From Chloroflexota bacterium (lineage in GTDB: Bacteria; Chloroflexota; Dehalococcoidia; Tepidiformales; Tepidiformaceae), in the NCBI GenBank assembly GCA_016234445.1, contig JACRBT010000011.1, positions 55,531 to 119,530 of the forward strand: a stretch of DNA of 64,000 nt. The letters are read 5' to 3'. Under the pieces are notes generated by a model. It was not told the DNA's origin. It made no database searches and saw only the letters and a list, made by a program, of their open reading frames with translations. Position numbers and translations under genes: made by a program. Each line of letters begins with the position of its first letter. The stretch's first letter is position 1. Below, piece after piece: positions 29,371-37,233 of the stretch.

Positions 29371-30645
29371 GTGCTCGCCGGACGGCTGATCCGCCGCATC
29401 CACTTCCCGGGGCCGGGGCTCCCACCCCTGCCGCCCCCACCGCGCGGCGATCCTGCTTGCCGGGCCGCGCTCGAACGCCTCCTCCTCGACACCATCATCC
29501 CGGCCTGGTACCCGGCGGCCATCGACAACGAGCATGGCGGCTACCACCTCAACCACGACCGCAAGGGCAGATCCCGTGGTCCCGGCCCAAGGCGGCTCAT
29601 CACCCAGGCGCGGACCCTCCGGTTCTTCTCCGAACTGGCCGCTTCCCCCTATGGCCGCGACGAACACCTCGAAGCCGCCCGCCACGGCTTCCTCTACCTC
29701 CGCGACGTCATGCAGGACCCCGCAGCCGGCGGCTACTGCTGGGAGGTTGGGCCTTCCGGCCGCGTCACCAACCCCGAGAAGCACCTTTATGCCCACTCCT
29801 TCGTCCTCTACGCCCTCTCAACCTACGCCGGCGCCTCCGGCGAAGGCGAGCCCGCGGAGATGGCCCGCTCGCTCTTCGACCGCATCGACGCCTTCCGGGA
29901 CCCCGTCCGCGGCGGGTATGAAGAAGCCTTCGACGCCCAGTGGCGGCCATTGCCCCCAGGCATGGACTCGGCCCTCGGCACGCCGGCCGGCCTCCGCACC
30001 CTGAACGCCCACCTCCACCTCCTCGAAGCGTTCGCCGAATACACCCGTCTCACCGGCGAAGCCCGTGCCGTCGAACGGACCCACGACCTTGCGGCAGTCA
30101 TCATCCGCCACTTCTGGCGCGGCCCCGGCCTCGGCTGCACCGACCGCTTCACGCCGGATTGGGAGCCCCTCGCCGGTCCGCGGGGGTTCCCGGTCTCCTA
30201 CGGCCACGACATCGAAGCAGCCTGGCTCCTCCTCGACGCGGCGGAACTCACCGGGGACACCGCAGCCATGCTCCCGGTGGCGGTCGCGATGACGGAAAAC
30301 GCGCTCGACCGCGGCCTCGACGAACGGCACGGCGGCGTCTACGACGGCGGCCCGCTCGGCCAGCCGGCCAACCGCCGCGCCCGCACCTGGTGGGTCCAGG
30401 CGGAGACGCTCAACGCCACCCTCGAACTCTCGCTCCGCACCGGCGACGGCCGCTTCCGGGACGCCTTCGAAGAGACGCTTGCCTGGATCGCCAGCCGCCA
30501 GGTCGACTCGGTCCACGGCGGCTGGCACGAAACCGTGCTCCCGGACGGCCGAACCCGGGGCCACAAGGCCAGCGTCTGGAAGTGCCCCTACCACGAAGGC
30601 CGCGCCGTGCTCCGCTGCCTCGGGCTGCTCTCTTCCGGCGAATGA
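29371..30645 (+). CDS. AGE-family sugar epimerase/isomerase
   Basis: The 424-residue protein has the (alpha/alpha)6-barrel of N-acylglucosamine 2-epimerases and cellobiose 2-epimerases. Motifs are DNEHGGYHLNHDRKG, LITQARTLRFFSELA, KHLYAHSFVLYALS (active-site His), GHDIEAAWLLLDAAEL (second His), TWWVQAETLNATLEL and WKCPYHEGRAVLRCL (third His). The catalytic His set appears complete. Which sugar is used cannot be told; mannose isomerase and cellobiose epimerase are both possible. The GTG start follows TAGGAT. A bidirectional-looking terminator lies 10 bp beyond the stop. Confidence 0.87.
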   Translation: MLAGRLIRRIHFPGPGLPPLPPPPRGDPACRAALERLLLDTIIPAWYPAAIDNEHGGYHLNHDRKGRSRGPGPRRLITQARTLRFFSELAASPYGRDEHLEAARHGFLYLRDVMQDPAAGGYCWEVGPSGRVTNPEKHLYAHSFVLYALSTYAGASGEGEPAEMARSLFDRIDAFRDPVRGGYEEAFDAQWRPLPPGMDSALGTPAGLRTLNAHLHLLEAFAEYTRLTGEARAVERTHDLAAVIIRHFWRGPGLGCTDRFTPDWEPLAGPRGFPVSYGHDIEAAWLLLDAAELTGDTAAMLPVAVAMTENALDRGLDERHGGVYDGGPLGQPANRRARTWWVQAETLNATLELSLRTGDGRFRDAFEETLAWIASRQVDSVHGGWHETVLPDGRTRGHKASVWKCPYHEGRAVLRCLGLLSSGE

Positions 30646-30655
30646 GACGGACGTG

Positions 30656-30680
30656 AAAAAGGCGCCCTCGGGAGGGCGCC
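30656..30680 (-). terminator. strong intrinsic terminator of a reverse-strand transcript
   Basis: On the reverse strand GGCGCCCTC-CC-GAGGGCGCC is followed at once by TTTTT. A CTCTTC run on the other side lets it also serve the AGE gene on the forward strand. Confidence 0.8.
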
Positions 30681-31025
30681 CTCTTCATTCGTTGAAGGTC
30701 GTCAATCAGACGTCCTGGCTTCGTCGCGTGCGGCCCGGTTTCGCGAGCGCTCGCCCGTCGCCTTGCCCCTGCCGGGTAGTGAACCTTGCGGCCCACCGGG
30801 TTCGTCCACCACGTGCGGCCTTGCGGCGTTCCGTGCTGGAGCGGCCCTGCGCCCTTGCGAGCGCCCCGGTCCGGGAGGTCGACCACCGGGCCGGAACCCT
30901 GTGGTGACCCTCGGCGTTTCCAGGCTTTTCAGCCTTTCCCCGCCGGCGGGACCCCTGACCACCCCGCCTCCAACGCAGCGAAATGTAGTCGCCCTCCAGC
31001 CCCCTGCATAGTCACTTATGACGAC
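30681..31025 (-). ncRNA. candidate structured noncoding RNA, family not recognised
   Basis: The reverse strand carries about 345 nt with no convincing coding frame, ending in the strong terminator at 30656-30680. It holds hairpins closed by GNRA tetraloops: AGGCT-GAAA-AGCCT (30922-30935) inside GGCG/CGCC (30913-30944), GCGCTC-GCAA-GGGCGC (30849-30864), GCC-GCAA-GGC (30818-30827) and GGGCC-GCAA-GGTTC (30781-30794). The ends can pair: GTCGTCA (31025-31019) with TGACGAC (30704-30698). A possible promoter (TTGTGA, 17 bp, CATAAG) overlaps the 5' end. I looked for the conserved cores of RNase P RNA, tmRNA and SRP RNA and did not find them. Confidence 0.55.
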
Positions 31026-31154
31026 TCCAGCGAGGCTTCACAAACCGTTGATGGTCGCCCCGCATTATCGTCTTCGCCGGATTCGCCGCCTCCCGGAGAC
31101 CGCCACCACGGCGTTTGCGATTATGTGCTGCCTGCCCCCGCGGCGCCTCGCCTC

Positions 31155-31166
31155 TATACTTCGCCC
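31155..31166 (+). promoter_or_regulatory. -10 box of a leaderless promoter for the flavoprotein gene
   Basis: TATACT (31155-31160) is followed by 6 bases and the ATG at 31167. This is the clearest leaderless start in the window. Confidence 0.65.
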
Positions 31167-32591
31167 ATGACCGTGACCCCCGGTGCCCCTGGCGCCATCG
31201 CCCGTTACAGCTTCGATGTCGCCGTCGTCGGGGGCGGGATCGCCGGGCTTTCCGCCGCCGTCAGCGCCGCCGAAGCCGGTGCGCGCCCCGTCCTCATCGA
31301 AAAAGCGCCCCGCACCGGCCGCGGCGGCAACACTCGCTTCGCCGACGCCCAGATGCGCTTCCCCCACGAAGCTGACGAATTCGGCCCCCGCGACTACTCG
31401 GTCGACCAGATGTTCGCCGACCTGATGCGCATCTCCCGCGGCCGCGCCAACGAAGACCTCATCCGCACCCTCTGTGAGAACGCCCGGGCGACGGCCGAGT
31501 GGCTGACCGGCCTCGGGCTCGAGTGGGAAGCAGGCTACCCCCACACGGCCGGCTACCGGCGGAGCCCGAAGTCCGGCGGACAGGGCCTCGTCGACCTCCT
31601 CCACCGCCGCCTCGAAGGCATGGGCGTCCCCGTCAGCTACGAAACCGGCGCCCTCGACCTCATCGTCGACGAGGCCCGCCGGGTCCGCGGCGTCCGTTGC
31701 GCCTCCCCCGAAGGCATCGTCGACATCGAAGCTTCCGGCGGCGTGGTCCTCGCCTGCGGGGGCTTCCAGGCGAACGTCCAGATGCGGGTCCAGCACCTCG
31801 GCCGATTCGCCGACAGCCTCATCCTTCGCGGCAGCCGCTACAACACGGGCGAAGGACTGATGATGGCGATCGCCGCCGGCGCCCAGCCCGCGGGCCAGTG
31901 GGGCGACTACCACTCGGCCGTCCTCGACGCCCGCTCGCCCCGGATCGAATGCGGCGTCACCGCGCTCTACAACTACCAGATGGGCATCTTCGTCGACCAG
32001 GAGGGCCGCCGTTTCCTCGACGAAGGCGAAGACTTCCGCGACCACACCTACGTCAAGTTCAGCAAGCACATCGTCGAGCAGGCCGGCGGCGAAGCCTGGT
32101 GCCTCTTCGACCAGCAAGCCTACCAGCGGGAGGAGTTCGCCCGCGCCTGGCGGCCCGTGGGCCCGCCGCTCCAGGCCGCCAGCCTCGCGGACCTCGCCCG
32201 CCAGATGGGCATCCCCGCCGAGAACCTCCTCGACACCGTCGGCAACTTCAACGCCGCCATCCAGCCCGGCGACTACGACCTCGACCGCCTCGACGGCAAG
32301 CGCACCCTCGGGATCGCGCCCCCAAAGAGCAACTGGGCACTGCCCCTGGACCAGCCCCCCTACGTCGCCATCCCCGTGACCGGCGGCATCACCTTCACCT
32401 TCGGCGGCCTGAAGTGCGACATCTCCGCCCGCGTTATCGACACGAGGGGCCACGTGATGGAGGGGCTCTACGCCGCCGGCGAGACGATCGGCGAGATCTT
32501 CTACTACAACTACCCCGGCGCCAGTTCCGTCATCCGCGGCGCCGTCTTCGGCCGCATCGCCGGCGCCCACGCGGCGGGGCGCTCCGGGTGA
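31167..32591 (+). CDS. FAD-dependent oxidoreductase (succinate dehydrogenase/fumarate reductase flavoprotein family, TcuA-like)
   Basis: The 474-residue protein has an N-terminal FAD Rossmann fold (FDVAVVGGGIAGLSAAVSAAEAGA, with EKAPRTGRGGNTRFADAQMRF), a substrate-capping domain and a C-terminal FAD element (GLYAAGETIGEIFYYNYPGASSVIRGAVFGRIAGAHAA). The overall pattern resembles FAD-dependent tricarballylate dehydrogenases and 3-ketosteroid-dehydrogenase relatives. The actual substrate is unknown. Its stop overlaps the next gene's GTG (GTGA), which places a toxin-like gene in the same message. Confidence 0.82.
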   Translation: MTVTPGAPGAIARYSFDVAVVGGGIAGLSAAVSAAEAGARPVLIEKAPRTGRGGNTRFADAQMRFPHEADEFGPRDYSVDQMFADLMRISRGRANEDLIRTLCENARATAEWLTGLGLEWEAGYPHTAGYRRSPKSGGQGLVDLLHRRLEGMGVPVSYETGALDLIVDEARRVRGVRCASPEGIVDIEASGGVVLACGGFQANVQMRVQHLGRFADSLILRGSRYNTGEGLMMAIAAGAQPAGQWGDYHSAVLDARSPRIECGVTALYNYQMGIFVDQEGRRFLDEGEDFRDHTYVKFSKHIVEQAGGEAWCLFDQQAYQREEFARAWRPVGPPLQAASLADLARQMGIPAENLLDTVGNFNAAIQPGDYDLDRLDGKRTLGIAPPKSNWALPLDQPPYVAIPVTGGITFTFGGLKCDISARVIDTRGHVMEGLYAAGETIGEIFYYNYPGASSVIRGAVFGRIAGAHAAGRSG

Positions 32592-32869
32592 AGCTGCGGT
32601 TCTACGTGGATCCGGACACCGGCGAACCACACATCTTCCGGCACAACGTTTCCGAAATCGACGTCGAGGATGTCCTTGCGGCGCCGGTTGAGGACATCTC
32701 CGGGTACAACGGGGCGCGAGTTGCCGTCGGCCGTGCTCGCGGAGGCAGGTGGCTTCGGGTAGTGTATGTGGAGGAGGGTGGCGACGGCAGCGTTCTCGTC
32801 ATCACCGCCTACACCCCGGGAAACAAGGTGCTGCGCGCGCTCCGGCGCCGGAAGCGGAGACATCGATGA
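32588..32869 (+). CDS. small toxin-like protein (DUF4258/BrnT-like appearance)
   Basis: The 93-residue protein starts KLRFYVDPDTGEPHIFRHNVSE, continues with DVLAAPVEDISGYNGARVAVGRARGGRWLRVVYVE and VLVITAYTPGNKVLRALRRRKRR. The beta-rich core, the His near residue 21 and the basic tail resemble DUF4258/BrnT-type ribonuclease toxins, although I cannot name the exact family. It overlaps both neighbours (GTGA with the flavoprotein, ATGA with the next small gene), a typical layout for a toxin followed by its antitoxin. Confidence 0.6.
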   Translation: MKLRFYVDPDTGEPHIFRHNVSEIDVEDVLAAPVEDISGYNGARVAVGRARGGRWLRVVYVEEGGDGSVLVITAYTPGNKVLRALRRRKRRHR

Positions 32870-33072
32870 AGAGCCAACAACTACCGAAGGGTTGGGACGA
32901 GGATCGCGTTCGGGCGGTCGCTGCCCACTACGAAACGCAGACGGAGGACGAAGAACTCGCCGAGTTCGAGGCTGCCTGGGCCGAGCGCGGGTCCACGATG
33001 ATGGAGGTGCCGAAGGAGCTGGTTCCCGCAGTCCGGCGGCTCATCGCATCACACCAGGCGGGGGCTCGCTAG
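32866..33072 (+). CDS. small antitoxin-like protein
   Basis: The 68-residue acidic protein reads LPKGWDEDRVRAVAAHYETQ, TEDEELAEFEAAWAERGSTM and EVPKELVPAVRRLIASHQ. The WDE-RV-HYE-Q-E pattern and the short C-terminal MEVPKELVP-xVR segment recur in partner proteins of DUF4258/BrnT-like toxins. The ATG overlaps the preceding stop (ATGA). The pairing is inference from size, charge, overlap and recurring pattern, not proof of toxicity or neutralisation. Confidence 0.55.
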   Translation: MKSQQLPKGWDEDRVRAVAAHYETQTEDEELAEFEAAWAERGSTMMEVPKELVPAVRRLIASHQAGAR

Positions 33073-33124
33073 CCTGGCGCCGCCGCGCCTTCCCCGCGCT
33101 ACCGTTACAGGGCGCGCCGTCGGG

Positions 33125-33136
33125 TAAACTAGTCCT
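33125..33136 (+). promoter_or_regulatory. -10 box of a leaderless promoter for the DUF433/DUF5615 pair
   Basis: TAAACT (33125-33130) is followed by 6 bases and the ATG at 33137. Confidence 0.55.
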
Positions 33137-33361
33137 ATGGACCAGCAGTCGCGTATCACCATCGAACCCGGGAAACGAGGCGGCAAGCCCTGTGTTCGCG
33201 GCATGCGCATCACCGTCTACGACGTGCTTGGGTACCTCGCGGCCGGGATGGCCGAGACGGAACTGCTGGAACAGTTCCCTGAACTGACCCACGAAGACGT
33301 CCTCGCGTGCTTCGGCTTCGCCGCCGACGCGGGCCGCCGGACGCTTGTCATCCGCAGTTGA
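33137..33361 (+). CDS. DUF433 protein (antitoxin-like)
   Basis: The 74-residue protein shows the DUF433 pattern: ITIEPGKRGGKPCVRGMRITVYDVLGYLAAGMAETELLEQFPELTHEDV in outline, with the invariant GKPCVRGxRITV and a PELTxEDVxAC helix. DUF433 is a small helix-turn-helix-like family that is frequently encoded directly before a DUF5615 PIN-like protein, as here, and is regarded as the antitoxin/repressor partner. The stop overlaps the next start (TTGA). Confidence 0.82.
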   Translation: MDQQSRITIEPGKRGGKPCVRGMRITVYDVLGYLAAGMAETELLEQFPELTHEDVLACFGFAADAGRRTLVIRS

Positions 33362-33699
33362 AGCTCCTGTTTGACCAGAATTTCTCCCGGCACCTCGCCG
33401 GCCGCCTTGCGGATGGCTTCCCCGAATCGGACCACGTCTTGGCTATGGGCCTCGCAAGGGCAACGGACCGCGAAGTCTGGCAATTCGCCCGCGAACACGA
33501 TTTCATGGTGGTTTCGAAAGACGACGACTTCAACGAACTGGCTCGGTTGCTTGGGTCACCGCCCAAAGTCATTCATCTTGCCATCGGCAACTCCACCACC
33601 ACCGAAGTCGAGGCAGTCCTCCGGTCCAGCATTGGGTCCATCCGAGAGTTCAACGAATCCCCGGAGGCGCTTCTAGTGATTGGCAGGGGAGACCGATGA
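33358..33699 (+). CDS. DUF5615 PIN-like protein (toxin-like)
   Basis: It is 113 residues from the TTG at 33358. It starts LKLLFDQNFSRHLAGRL, with the first acidic residue D6, followed by VLAMGLARATDREVWQFAREHDFMVVSKDDDFNELA; the acidic triplet DDD near residue 58 matches the PIN-like metal site. The family is linked with DUF433 in probable toxin-antitoxin pairs and is predicted to be an RNase. The 4-base overlap with DUF433 fits co-translation. Activity is inferred from family only. Confidence 0.8.
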   Translation: MKLLFDQNFSRHLAGRLADGFPESDHVLAMGLARATDREVWQFAREHDFMVVSKDDDFNELARLLGSPPKVIHLAIGNSTTTEVEAVLRSSIGSIREFNESPEALLVIGRGDR

Positions 33700-33736
33700 G
33701 GAACCGGACCGGATCGATCAACCTCGGCCAAACGCC

Positions 33737-34240
33737 GTGACCGCCATCTTCTGGGTGCCCGCCCTCGCCCCCGTGCGGCTCGCCGTCGTCGAGCGGCCCC
33801 GCGGCGGCGCCTGGCTTGGCGACGACCTCGCGGCCTTCCGCCGCGACGGCATCGACATCCTCGTCTCCGCCCTCCAGCCGAAAGAAGAACGCGACCTCTC
33901 CCTCCTCGACGAAGAGCGGTTCGCCGTCGAAGCCGGGCTCGAGTTCGTCCGCTTCCCAATTGCCAACCTCGGGACGCCACCGCTGGACGTCGCCCTGCCG
34001 ATCCTTGCCCGCCTGGCCGAAGCCGCCCGCGCCGGCCGGGGCATCGCTGCCCACTGCTGGGCCAGCCAGGGCCGCTCCCCGACGATCATCGCCGCCGTTT
34101 CCGTGCTCCTCGGCCACCACCCTGACCACGTCTGGCCCGCCATCCGCGAAGCCCGCGGCATCCCCGTGCCCGACACGAACGAACAGCGCGCCTGGGTCGC
34201 CGGCATCGCCGCCGCTTTACCTCGCCACGACGCCCGCTAG
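33737..34240 (+). CDS. cysteine-based protein/nucleotide phosphatase-like protein
   Basis: It is 167 residues from the GTG at 33737. The signature HCWASQGRSPT near residue 110 fits the CX5R active site of tyrosine and dual-specificity phosphatases, with the Ser/Thr following the Arg. A candidate general acid lies upstream. The fold pattern (GIDILVSALQPKEERDL, FVRFPIANLGTPP) resembles DSP-like phosphatases. The substrate is not evident. It is 37 bp after the PIN-like gene and may be an independent unit. Confidence 0.72.
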   Translation: MTAIFWVPALAPVRLAVVERPRGGAWLGDDLAAFRRDGIDILVSALQPKEERDLSLLDEERFAVEAGLEFVRFPIANLGTPPLDVALPILARLAEAARAGRGIAAHCWASQGRSPTIIAAVSVLLGHHPDHVWPAIREARGIPVPDTNEQRAWVAGIAAALPRHDAR

Positions 34241-34273
34241 GATGGAAGCACTACCCACCCCCTGACGAAAGGA

Positions 34274-35161
34274 ATGGCGCCGGCGCCCGCCGGTGTCGTG
34301 CCCACGCCCATGCCCGAAAAAGCCGCGATGGCGCACCTCCTCCGCGTCCTCACCCTCAAGCCCACCGGCCCCGACCGCTTCGAAGCCGTCACCGAACAGG
34401 AGGAAGGCCGCCTCTTCGGTGGGCTCATCCTCGCCCAGTCGGTCATGGCCGCCGGGCGCACGGTCGAAACCGGCGTCATCCACTCGATGCACGGCTACTT
34501 CCTCCGCGCCGGCCGCCCGGCGAAGCCTGTCGAATACGTGGTCGAACGCATCCGCGACGGCCGCAACTTCACCGGCCGCCGCGTCAGCGCCCTCCAGGAC
34601 GGCACCGACATGATCTTCGAAGCGTCGGTCAGCTTCACCACGCCCGAAGACGGCATCAGCTACCAGGCCCCCATGCCCGAGGCTCCTGCTCCCGATGGAC
34701 AGCCGAGCTGGTGGGAGACGCTCGGCCGCGCCCCCGAGCAGCAGCGCGAACGCTTCCACCGCCGCTGGGTGAACCCGATCGACATCCGCTCCGCGGAGAC
34801 CGGGCCGAGGCCGCCGCTAAGCGAACGCCTCCCCCACCGCGCCGTCTGGGGCAAACCCGCCCTCCCACTCCCGGAGGACCCCCTCATCCACGCCGCCACG
34901 ATGGCCTACTACAGCGACAGCGGCATGATCGCGACCGTCGCAAGCGCCTTCGGCATGTGGCAGCCCGGCGGCGCCACCGCCAGCCTCGACCACACCGTCT
35001 GGTGGCACCGCCCCCCGCGCTTCGACGACTGGCTGCTCTACACCACCGACAGCCCGGTCGCGCATTCCGCCCGCGGCCTCATCTGGGGCGGCATGTACTC
35101 GCCTTCCGGGGTGAGGGTCGCCTCGGTCGCCCAGGAGGGGCTCTTCCGCCAGCCGAAGTAG
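34274..35161 (+). CDS. tesB: acyl-CoA thioesterase II
   Basis: The 295-residue protein is a double-hotdog TesB-type thioesterase: RLFGGLILAQSVMAAGRTV, HSMHGYFLRAGRPAKPVEYVVERIRDGRNFTGRRVSA in outline, and the C-terminal SLDHTVWWHRPPRFDDWLLYTTDSPVAHSARGL in outline with the catalytic Asp-Gln/Thr region. It hydrolyses medium- to long-chain acyl-CoA. AAAGGA is directly before the ATG. No pathway neighbours are adjacent. Confidence 0.9.
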   Translation: MAPAPAGVVPTPMPEKAAMAHLLRVLTLKPTGPDRFEAVTEQEEGRLFGGLILAQSVMAAGRTVETGVIHSMHGYFLRAGRPAKPVEYVVERIRDGRNFTGRRVSALQDGTDMIFEASVSFTTPEDGISYQAPMPEAPAPDGQPSWWETLGRAPEQQRERFHRRWVNPIDIRSAETGPRPPLSERLPHRAVWGKPALPLPEDPLIHAATMAYYSDSGMIATVASAFGMWQPGGATASLDHTVWWHRPPRFDDWLLYTTDSPVAHSARGLIWGGMYSPSGVRVASVAQEGLFRQPK

Positions 35162-35168
35162 GCTGTAG

Positions 35169-35191
35169 TACAATCCGTACATCTCGTACGG
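35169..35191. promoter_or_regulatory. promoter and palindromic operator of the Phd-type antitoxin gene
   Basis: TACAAT (35169-35174) is a -10 box. It is followed directly by CCGTAC-ATCTC-GTACGG (35175-35191), a perfect 6-bp inverted repeat covering the expected transcription start. That fits autorepression by the encoded Phd/YefM protein. Confidence 0.6.
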
Positions 35192-35205
35192 TGAGGGCCA
35201 GCCTT

Positions 35206-35481
35206 GTGAAGAAGATCTCCGTCTCCGCCGCCCGGGAAGAGCTGGCCGACGCCCTCAATCGCGTCGCCTACACCCATGAGTCCGTCGTCGTGACCCGGCG
35301 CAACCGACCGCTCGCTGCGATCGTCTCCATGGACGACTACCGGCGCCTCGAAGAACTCCGCCGCCTTGAAGACGAACTCGACGGCGCCGAAGCCGACCGC
35401 ATCCTCGCCGACCCGGAGAATAAGTTCTTCTTCTGGGACGAGGTGAAGGCGCGCCTTCTCCGCGGTGAAGCTGTCGAGTAG
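35206..35481 (+). CDS. Phd/YefM-family antitoxin, no toxin partner adjacent
   Basis: The 91-residue protein has the Phd N-terminal DNA-binding domain (KKISVSAAREELADALNRVAY, ESVVVTRRNRPLAAIVSMDDYRRLEEL in outline) and an acidic C-terminal helix (RRLEDELDGAEADRILADPE) that in the family binds the toxin. The GTG at 35206 is favoured by homology and GAGGG upstream; a GTG at 35191 would add five residues. No RelE, Doc or PIN gene follows; the next gene is on the other strand 21 bp away, so it is an orphan. Confidence 0.8.
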   Translation: MKKISVSAAREELADALNRVAYTHESVVVTRRNRPLAAIVSMDDYRRLEELRRLEDELDGAEADRILADPENKFFFWDEVKARLLRGEAVE

Positions 35482-35502
35482 CCCCGCCCCCTGATCCCGC
35501 CC

Positions 35503-36282
35503 CTACAGCCCCCGCTCCCGGCAGAGGTCCTCGTCGAAGAGGATGTGCCCGGTGTACGACGCCGGCTGCTCGCAGATCCAGCGCGCCGCCTTCCCCATCG
35601 CGTCCGCCGGCTCGAAGTCCAGGCTCGGGTTCGCCGGGTCGTTCTGGGCGAACATGTTCCCCGGCGTCCGAATGCGCCCCTGCGGCGACAACGCGTTCAC
35701 GGCTATCGCGTCTTCCTGCACCTCCATCGCCAGCCCCTGGGTCAGCCGTTCCAACCCGGCCTTGATCATCCCGTAGAAGGCACCACCCTTTCGTGGCTGG
35801 GCATAGGGGCCGGGCCCCGGGAACACGGCCGCCACCGACGAGATGTTGATGATGTGGCCGCCGCCGGCCGCGCGCAGGTGCGGGATCGCCTCGCGCATCA
35901 GCAGGATCGGCCCGCGAAGGTCCACCTGCCAGATGAGGTCGATGTGCCGCAGCTGGATCGACTCGATCGTCCCCGGCACGAGGATGGCGGCGTTGTTCAC
36001 GACGATGTCGAGCCGCCCGAAGTGCTCCGCAGTCCGCTTCACCCCTGCCGCGATCTCCTCCGGCTCGCGCATGTCCATCCTCACCGCCAGCGCCCGGCCG
36101 CCGGCGTCCTCGATCGTCTTCGCCACCGAGTGGATGGTCCCCGGCAGGCGCGGGTCCTTCACCTCTTCCGTCCGGGCGGCGATGGCGACGGACGCGCCCG
36201 CTCGCGCCAGGTGATAGGCGATGTACTCGCCGATACCGCGGCTGGCCCCCGTGACCAGCGCAACCTTCCCTTCGAGCGACAT
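35503..36282 (-). CDS. SDR-family oxidoreductase
   Basis: The 259-residue SDR has cofactor motif TGASRGIGEYIA, NNAAIL, and catalytic Ser in INISSVAAV. A tyrosine-lysine pair is not at the canonical spacing YxxxK but appears as FYGMIKAGLERL (Y-x-x-x-K preserved as YGMIK). The N-terminal SLEGKVALVTGAS start and AGGGHIINI are typical. It is 14 bp downstream of an enoyl-CoA hydratase on the same strand, suggesting a role in acyl-CoA or hydroxyacyl metabolism (inference). AGGAGA precedes the ATG. Confidence 0.88.
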   Translation of the reverse strand: MSLEGKVALVTGASRGIGEYIAYHLARAGASVAIAARTEEVKDPRLPGTIHSVAKTIEDAGGRALAVRMDMREPEEIAAGVKRTAEHFGRLDIVVNNAAILVPGTIESIQLRHIDLIWQVDLRGPILLMREAIPHLRAAGGGHIINISSVAAVFPGPGPYAQPRKGGAFYGMIKAGLERLTQGLAMEVQEDAIAVNALSPQGRIRTPGNMFAQNDPANPSLDFEPADAMGKAARWICEQPASYTGHILFDEDLCRERGL

Positions 36283-36296
36283 CCCGGTCTCCTCTC

Positions 36297-37118
36297 TCAG
36301 CGGCCTTCGAACCGCGGTTCGCGCTTTTCGACGAACGACAGCACGCCCTCCCGGCGGTCGAACGACGGCCCGGTCACGCTGAGGGCCGTCCCCGAGAGTT
36401 CGAGGGCGCTTTCGAAGTCCATGTTCGCCGTCTTCTGGGCCAGCATCTTCCCGAGCTTCTGGCCGATCGGCGGCCCTGCCTCGACCGCGAGCGCCAGCTC
36501 CATCGTCTTCGCTTCCAGCTGGTCCGGCGCCACCAGGTAGTTCGTCAGCCCTGCTCCGTGGGCTTCTTCCGCGCCCATGAAGCGGCCGGTCATCATCATC
36601 TCCATCGCCTTGCGCCAGCCGATGATCTTCGGCAGGCTCCAGAACCCGCCGAGGTCGGCGAAGAGCCCACGCTTCACGTAAGCCACCTGGAACCGCGCCG
36701 CCGTCGAAGCAACCGCCATGTCGCAGTGGGCCACGAGGTCGAACCCGGCGCCCACGCAGACACCGTTGATCGAAGCGATCACCGGCACCTCCAGGCGCTT
36801 CAGGGCGATGTACGCCTCCGATTCGCCCCGGAAGTGGAGGCGGGCGCCTTCGAGGTCGATGGCCGGCGGTTCGGACGGCGCCTCGCTGCGAGCCGCGGCG
36901 CTGCCACTGAAGTCCGCGCCTGCGCAGAAGCCCCGCCCGGCGCCCGTGATCACGACGACCCGCACCGAGCGATCCTTCCGGGTCGTGCGGAAGAGGTCTT
37001 CGAGTTCGGCGAACATGGGCATGCTGAGCGCGTTCAGCTTCTCGGGACGGTTGAAGGTCACCCAGAGGATGCCGCCATGTGTCCCCCGGCGTTCGACAAG
37101 CAGGTTCTCGTACGTCAT
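36297..37118 (-). CDS. enoyl-CoA hydratase/isomerase family protein
   Basis: The 273-residue crotonase-fold protein shows VTFNRPEKLNALSMPMFAEL, the oxyanion-hole segment GAGRGFCAGADFSG and the second one ASINGVCVGAGFDLVAHCDM, and FADLGGFWSLPKIIG. In place of the two catalytic glutamates of classical hydratases it has residues that are not clearly Glu at both sites (VGAGFDL; DLGGFWS), so isomerase, hydrolase or decarboxylase activity is equally possible. GGAGGG precedes the ATG. It is probably co-transcribed with the SDR gene downstream. Confidence 0.85.
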   Translation of the reverse strand: MTYENLLVERRGTHGGILWVTFNRPEKLNALSMPMFAELEDLFRTTRKDRSVRVVVITGAGRGFCAGADFSGSAAARSEAPSEPPAIDLEGARLHFRGESEAYIALKRLEVPVIASINGVCVGAGFDLVAHCDMAVASTAARFQVAYVKRGLFADLGGFWSLPKIIGWRKAMEMMMTGRFMGAEEAHGAGLTNYLVAPDQLEAKTMELALAVEAGPPIGQKLGKMLAQKTANMDFESALELSGTALSVTGPSFDRREGVLSFVEKREPRFEGR

Positions 37119-37233
37119 CGCGAATCCCTCCCCGGCGCCCGGAGTATAGCCAACTCCGCCGCCCCCGTGTTGCCCCGGCCCACGACCCTCCCGTCCTTAC
37201 CCGGCGGGCGGCCCGTCGCGGCGCCCGACCCCA

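Noticed and set aside
30410..30962. Reverse-strand frames of 86 and 158 residues in the 30.7-31 kb region as small proteins
   Set aside because: Arg/Gly/Pro-rich sequence with no family likeness. The hairpins and terminator fit an RNA better, though a small protein is not fully excluded.
30656..31025. RNase P RNA, tmRNA or SRP RNA at the structured RNA site
   Set aside because: I could not find GGAAAGTCC/ACAGAA (RNase P), a TTCGA T-loop with CCA end (tmRNA) or GGAAGNAGC (SRP).
36297..37118. Calling the crotonase-fold gene a definite enoyl-CoA hydratase
   Set aside because: The two catalytic glutamates are not clearly present, so only the family is claimed.
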